From contig CACXFN010000150.1 in assembly GCA_902766915.1 (NCBI GenBank), positions 1-9,756 on the forward strand: a DNA stretch of 9,756 nucleotides. The letters run 5' to 3'. This document shows, one piece after another, positions 6,307-9,756 of the stretch (position 1 is the first letter of the stretch; every line of letters begins with the position of its first letter). The translations under genes were made by a program, and so were the position numbers. This stretch comes from an uncultured Eubacteriales bacterium (GTDB lineage Bacteria; Bacillota; Clostridia; Peptostreptococcales; Anaerovoracaceae). A model generated the notes under the pieces. It was not told where the DNA came from and did not search any database. It was given only the letters and a program-made list of their open reading frames with translations.

Positions 6307-7632
6307 TTAGGTAATGTTCTCAATAATTCCAGCATCTATAAGCCTTTGAGCTGCCATTAATACACCGATTTTAGAATGTTCATATGTTAATCCACCTTGG
6401 AAATATACAGCGTAGGGTTCTCTTAAAGGACCATCCGCAGATAATTCAATAGAAGCACCCTGAACGAATGTTCCCGCGGCCATAATAATATCATTATCAT
6501 ATCCCGGCATTGGTGCAGGTACAGGAGTAACGTGAGAATCAATCGGTGCAGCGGATTGAATTCCGGAGCAAAAAGCCTGAACGGCTTCTTCAGAATTAAG
6601 CACAATGGCCTGAATAATATCACATCTTTCATTTAAATCCTTATTTGGACTGACAGTAAATCCAAGATTTTGAAAGATTCTACCGCATAGTAATGCACCT
6701 TTTACTGAATCGGCAGTAACCCTGGGCGACTGAAATAAACCCTGTAAAATTGAACGATTCTGGCCAAAAGTTAACCCACATTCTGCCCCAATCCCTGGAC
6801 AAGTAAGCCTAAAAGAAGCTTGATCGATTAAATCGGACCTTCCACATAAATACCCACCGGATAAAGCAAGGCCTCCACCTGGATTCTTAATTAATGAACC
6901 ACAAATAATATCTGCACCCACTGAGATAGGATTATCATATTCGGTAAACTCACAATAACAATTATCTACCATAATTATAATATGTAAACCATTTTTAAAT
7001 TTTCTAATTTCGGTCACTAGCTCTTTAATTTGATTTACGGTAATTGAATTACGTAAACTATAACCTTTTGATCTTTGAATAGCAATCATAACTCTATTTG
7101 ATGCTTTATCAGATGCCTCTCTTATATTCTCAATATCAAAACTACCATCTGACAAGAGATTAATCTCTTCATAGTCAATTCCGAGATCCTTTAATGTGCC
7201 AGAACTCTCCTGACCTTCCTTATAACCAATCACACTTTGGAGTGTATCATAGGGTTTTCCCGTAGCATAAATAAGCTTGTCTTCCCTTTTTAGTAATCCT
7301 AATAATGCCAGAGAAATTGCATGTGTACCATTTACAATATTAGGTCTAACCAATGCTTTTTCACTATCAAACACTTTTGCAAACACCCGTTCAACAACTT
7401 CTCTGCCTACATCGTCATACCCATAGCCTGTATTCCATCCAAAATGCGCATCGGATACACCAACCTCTTGAAAGGCCTTAAGTACTTTTAGCTGATTAAA
7501 CATTGCTATTTCATCAATATCGCCTAATTCATGTAACATTTCTTTTTCAGCATTCTCGGCCATGTTTATTAATCTGATATCAATCCCAAAATCATCAATT
7601 ATATAATTGTTTATTCTATCTTTATTATTCAT
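6307..7632 (-). CDS. Methionine gamma-lyase family PLP enzyme ('aluminum resistance protein', YnbB-like)
   Basis: This 441-residue fold-type I PLP enzyme belongs to the cystathionine beta-lyase-like group often labelled aluminum resistance protein (B. subtilis YnbB type). Visible marks are NQLKVLKAFQEVGVSDAHF (46-64), GYGYDDVGRE (69-78), VRPNIVNGTHAI (95-106), Asp223 in MVDNCYCEF, expected to contact the PLP ring nitrogen, and the Schiff-base Lys249 in GSLIKNPGGG. The C-terminal part has HVTPVPAPMPGYDNDIIMAAGTF-type family sequence. The length is normal and all key residues are present. The family is taken to act on sulfur amino acids by carbon-sulfur lysis, but the physiological substrate is unsettled and the aluminum label is weakly grounded. 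It starts 26 nt after the rsmJ stop with only a poor AGGA close to the ATG, and its stop touches the next ATG. Cytosolic. Confidence 0.93.
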   Translation of the reverse strand: MNNKDRINNYIIDDFGIDIRLINMAENAEKEMLHELGDIDEIAMFNQLKVLKAFQEVGVSDAHFGWNTGYGYDDVGREVVERVFAKVFDSEKALVRPNIVNGTHAISLALLGLLKREDKLIYATGKPYDTLQSVIGYKEGQESSGTLKDLGIDYEEINLLSDGSFDIENIREASDKASNRVMIAIQRSKGYSLRNSITVNQIKELVTEIRKFKNGLHIIIMVDNCYCEFTEYDNPISVGADIICGSLIKNPGGGLALSGGYLCGRSDLIDQASFRLTCPGIGAECGLTFGQNRSILQGLFQSPRVTADSVKGALLCGRIFQNLGFTVSPNKDLNERCDIIQAIVLNSEEAVQAFCSGIQSAAPIDSHVTPVPAPMPGYDNDIIMAAGTFVQGASIELSADGPLREPYAVYFQGGLTYEHSKIGVLMAAQRLIDAGIIENIT

Positions 7633-7658
7633 TATCCTATCTCAATATGCTTTAATTT

Positions 7659-8339
7659 CTATAAAACGATACAATCATACCTTACTACGCTACCTTTAAT
7701 GGAATAACTTGGTTTAACACCACCTAAATCAGGAGCTTTTAAAGGCCTTTTTATAATGATTTTCCTTGGTTTTATTCCTATTGCTGCTTCCAACAATTCC
7801 TCTTCATTCTCACAAGGTGACTCTAATTGCTGCAATATTTGGAATTTCTTCTTAATAAGACCGCTTTTCCTTCTCTCTGGAAACATCGGATCTAAATATA
7901 CTAAGTCAGGCGGATTATCAAAACTGGAATAAATACTATTTCCTTCAATAACATTCATACGCTTAGCAATATGAGAACCTTCCCAGTCCTGAGATTTAGC
8001 TCTGTTAACTGTGTCCTTAAGTAATGCAGCAATAATTGGGTCTTTTTCATAAAGAGTCATATTAAAACCATAGGCAGCTAATAAAAAAGAATCCTCACCA
8101 AGACCAGCAGTCATATCCACAGCACATAGCCCGTTCCACCCGTAGCCTTTACCTTTAAAAGTACCATTTCTATTAGGTTCAACACCTTTGAATTTGGCGG
8201 CCTTAACTATAAGCTCACTTTCCAATAGACCGGGAGTAGTACGTTTTATCAAATCCGAAAAATCTGGACATAGAATCATACCATCATATTCTAAGGAAAG
8301 TCCCTCAGGTGTATCTATCAATATGGGCTTATTCTTCAT
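7659..8339 (-). CDS. rsmJ: 16S rRNA (guanine-1516-N2)-methyltransferase, RsmJ/YhiQ family
   Basis: This is a class I SAM-dependent methyltransferase of 226 residues. It matches E. coli RsmJ (about 250 residues) in several blocks: motif I AVDMTAGLGEDSFLLAAYG (73-91), acidic motif II YEKDPIIAALL (97-107), the catalytic-loop sequence VYLDPMFPERRKSGLIKKK (147-165) and KIIIKRPLKAPDLGG (193-207). The family methylates the exocyclic N2 of G1516 in 16S rRNA; the numbering and substrate are known from E. coli and inferred here. I chose the ATG at 8339, with GAGGG 8 nt upstream, which overlaps the recombinase 3' end by 11 nt. An in-frame ATG at 8393 would add 18 residues not seen in the family and a 65-nt overlap. 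The N-terminus is shorter than in E. coli. Coupled translation with the recombinase is likely. RsmJ is best known from Gammaproteobacteria. Confidence 0.88.
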   Translation of the reverse strand: MKNKPILIDTPEGLSLEYDGMILCPDFSDLIKRTTPGLLESELIVKAAKFKGVEPNRNGTFKGKGYGWNGLCAVDMTAGLGEDSFLLAAYGFNMTLYEKDPIIAALLKDTVNRAKSQDWEGSHIAKRMNVIEGNSIYSSFDNPPDLVYLDPMFPERRKSGLIKKKFQILQQLESPCENEEELLEAAIGIKPRKIIIKRPLKAPDLGGVKPSYSIKGSVVRYDCIVL

Positions 8340-9480
8340 CTTTCCAGCCCTCAAGACGTTCCTTTTCCCATTCCATGCCCTTAACCAAATCACGTTTTAT
8401 GCCTTGTTTCTGACGTGCATATAATTGGGTTGTTGTAACTTGTTCATGGTCAAGAAGAGCTGCCACATCGTAAATGGAATTACCTCTACCAATTAAACTG
8501 GTGGCTGCAGTCGCTCTTAATTTGTGGGGACTATATCCGCCGGCCTTGGATGTATTCAAAGCAATGGCGGTATATTTTTTAACCAGTTCCCTTATCTGCC
8601 TTTCGGTCATACGTTTACCTTGTAATGATAAAAATAATGCGTCTTCATTTCCGGGAACTACCCTGTCATCCGATAGTCTCTCATTGTCTACATAGTCATG
8701 TATGGCTGCAGTTACAGATTCATTGAGGGGCATGATACTTTCCTTTCCCCTCTTCCTGTAAATCTTAAACTCTCCACGACTAAAATTAAAAGAGCTGATA
8801 TTCAATTGCCATAATTCACTTAAACGGAGTCCATAGGTAAGGAATAACATAAGAATAGCCTTATCTCTAAGTTTAGTCTTTTCCCAATATCCACGTTCTC
8901 TTTCTGTAAGTCCGGTTCCTGATGAGACAGCATCAAGCATTCGCATAACCTCATCATCCTGGAGAGCTTTGATTTCTTTTTCACTGGCTTTCTGAACCTT
9001 GATGGGATCAAATCCATCAGTTATGTTTTTTTCAATAAGCTCGTCTCTGTACAAATACTTGAACATTACGGATACAGAAGAACGTTTTCTGGCGAGGGTT
9101 TTATTCTTATTCTCGTATATATTTGTTATACCATCCTTGGTAATGGAATAATGGCGACAATAATCTAAATAAGAATTTATATCTTTCGCTTTTATTTTAT
9201 TAAACTCCTTAATAGTTATATCTTTAGGTTCTGTTGCATCCGTCAGTATGGTTTCACGACATAGGTATTCACAGAAGTAACGTATATCTCTGAGATAATT
9301 TAATCTGGACATAGGAAGTACATTACCTCTTAAGTACACAAAAAAACCACGCAAAAACCTGGGAAGAGATTCTTCAATCTTTTCACATTCCTGAAAAATC
9401 TCAGCCTCATGTTTAACCACATTATCCGGCTTATCGCTTCTATTATGGGCAACTACCTTTTTAGTTCTGTCTTCAGCCAT
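8329..9480 (-). CDS. Tyrosine recombinase, XerS-like architecture
   Basis: This 383-residue tyrosine site-specific recombinase has a core-binding (SAM-like) domain at about 40-150 (RFLRGFFVYLRG; KTLARKRSSVSVMFKYLYRD) and a catalytic domain at about 170-365. The full catalytic set is present: Arg219 (TYGLRLSE), Lys243 (YRKRGKE), His319 and Arg322 (PHKLRATAAT), His345 (LLDHEQVTTTQLYAR) and nucleophile Tyr354. The protein is about 80 residues longer than XerC/XerD. Part of this is an N-terminal extension and part an insertion before the catalytic domain (about 165-203, ending LTERERGYWEKTKLRD) that resembles streptococcal XerS. It overlaps miaA by 28 nt and rsmJ by 11 nt, so it is fixed in a housekeeping operon rather than in an element. 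A chromosome-dimer-resolution role is possible but unproven, since no matching dif site was identified. The ATG at 9480 has only a weak GAGA upstream; an internal start cannot be excluded. Confidence 0.92.
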   Translation of the reverse strand: MAEDRTKKVVAHNRSDKPDNVVKHEAEIFQECEKIEESLPRFLRGFFVYLRGNVLPMSRLNYLRDIRYFCEYLCRETILTDATEPKDITIKEFNKIKAKDINSYLDYCRHYSITKDGITNIYENKNKTLARKRSSVSVMFKYLYRDELIEKNITDGFDPIKVQKASEKEIKALQDDEVMRMLDAVSSGTGLTERERGYWEKTKLRDKAILMLFLTYGLRLSELWQLNISSFNFSRGEFKIYRKRGKESIMPLNESVTAAIHDYVDNERLSDDRVVPGNEDALFLSLQGKRMTERQIRELVKKYTAIALNTSKAGGYSPHKLRATAATSLIGRGNSIYDVAALLDHEQVTTTQLYARQKQGIKRDLVKGMEWEKERLEGWKDEE

Positions 9481-9756
9481 TCTTCAATCTCTGATACGAT
9501 TCCTTCATACGAATTCTGTGGGGTTTCAGAATAATTATCTATCCCGGTTAAATCAAACCATTTCATGCTGTCATAACGTTTAAACCAGGTGAACTGACGT
9601 TTTGCATAATGCCTTGAATTAGTTTTAATAGATGTGATAGCATCATCTAATTCCACATTACCATCTATATAATCAATCAGCTCTTTATACCCTATTCCCT
9701 TCATTGGATAATCTTGAGATGTCATTCCCATCTTTACCAGGTTTAAAACCTCATCA
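9453..9756 (-). CDS. miaA: tRNA dimethylallyltransferase, C-terminal part (5' end outside window)
   Basis: MiaA transfers a dimethylallyl group from DMAPP to N6 of A37 in tRNAs that read codons beginning with U. About 100 C-terminal residues are visible. They include GIGYKELIDYIDGNVELDDAI and the strongly conserved N-S-R-H-Y-A-K-R-Q-F-T-W-F-K-R block, followed by a Trp-containing tail. The frame continues open to the window end (D-E-V-L-N-L-V-K-M-G), so the gene begins beyond 9756 and the ATG at 9731 is internal. The stop is TAG at 9455-9453, 28 nt inside the next gene. It heads the leftward operon as far as this window shows. In many Firmicutes miaA follows mutS-mutL and precedes hfq; here a recombinase follows instead. 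Confidence 0.95.
   Translation of the reverse strand, partial: DEVLNLVKMGMTSQDYPMKGIGYKELIDYIDGNVELDDAITSIKTNSRHYAKRQFTWFKRYDSMKWFDLTGIDNYSETPQNSYEGIVSEIEEWLKTELKR

Noticed and set aside
8340..8393. Longer rsmJ start at 8393
   Set aside because: The 18 extra residues lie wholly in the recombinase coding sequence, do not resemble the family, and the ATG at 8339 has a suitable GAGGG site and a short coupling overlap.
8188..9017. Alternative-frame open frames over rsmJ and the recombinase
   Set aside because: They are shadows of two well-supported genes with intact catalytic motifs.
1..9756. CRISPR array, tRNA/rRNA genes, insertion sequence or prophage
   Set aside because: No regularly spaced repeats, clover-leaf or rRNA sequence, transposase, or phage structural genes are seen; the one recombinase sits in a housekeeping operon.

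Overview
The window looks like an AT-rich, low-GC Firmicute chromosome, most likely a clostridial or Lachnospiraceae-type bacterium. The evidence is a single-chain clade II PurL with a fused glutaminase, a YneA-like LysM gene behind Bacillus/Clostridium-type LexA (SOS) boxes, Gram-positive Shine-Dalgarno sites, and an miaA to 'aluminum resistance' PLP-enzyme neighbourhood of a kind I recall from Firmicutes. The species assignment is inference.

Layout. Positions 1-4588 (+ strand) hold the end of a purine operon: the 3' part of purD, then complete purL. Positions 4589-4994 are a gene-free convergent intergenic region with a long AT-rich inverted repeat, weak purL terminator candidates and a strong minus-strand terminator. 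Positions 4995-5297 (- strand) encode a 100-residue LysM membrane protein. It has its own near-consensus sigma-A promoter carrying three LexA-like operators (5327-5409). Positions 5410-5565 are an AT-rich leader/trailer with one hairpin and short repeats. Positions 5566-9756 (- strand) are a tightly packed operon read from right to left: miaA (partial) > XerS-like tyrosine recombinase > rsmJ > methionine gamma-lyase-family PLP enzyme > TVP38/VTT membrane protein. Junctions in transcription order are a 28-nt overlap, an 11-nt overlap, a 26-nt gap, and stop codon directly abutting the next ATG.

How the genes work together. PurD and PurL catalyse steps 2 and 4 of de novo purine synthesis. MiaA (tRNA A37 prenylation) and RsmJ (16S rRNA guanine methylation) are translation-maintenance enzymes. 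The recombinase between them is embedded in this housekeeping operon without visible mobile-element flanks, so a chromosomal role such as dimer resolution is possible. The LysM gene is most simply a DNA-damage-induced cell-division inhibitor. Its operator-promoter layout is the most informative regulatory feature here. I see no RNA genes, CRISPR array, insertion sequence or prophage in the window, and no clear undescribed multi-gene system.
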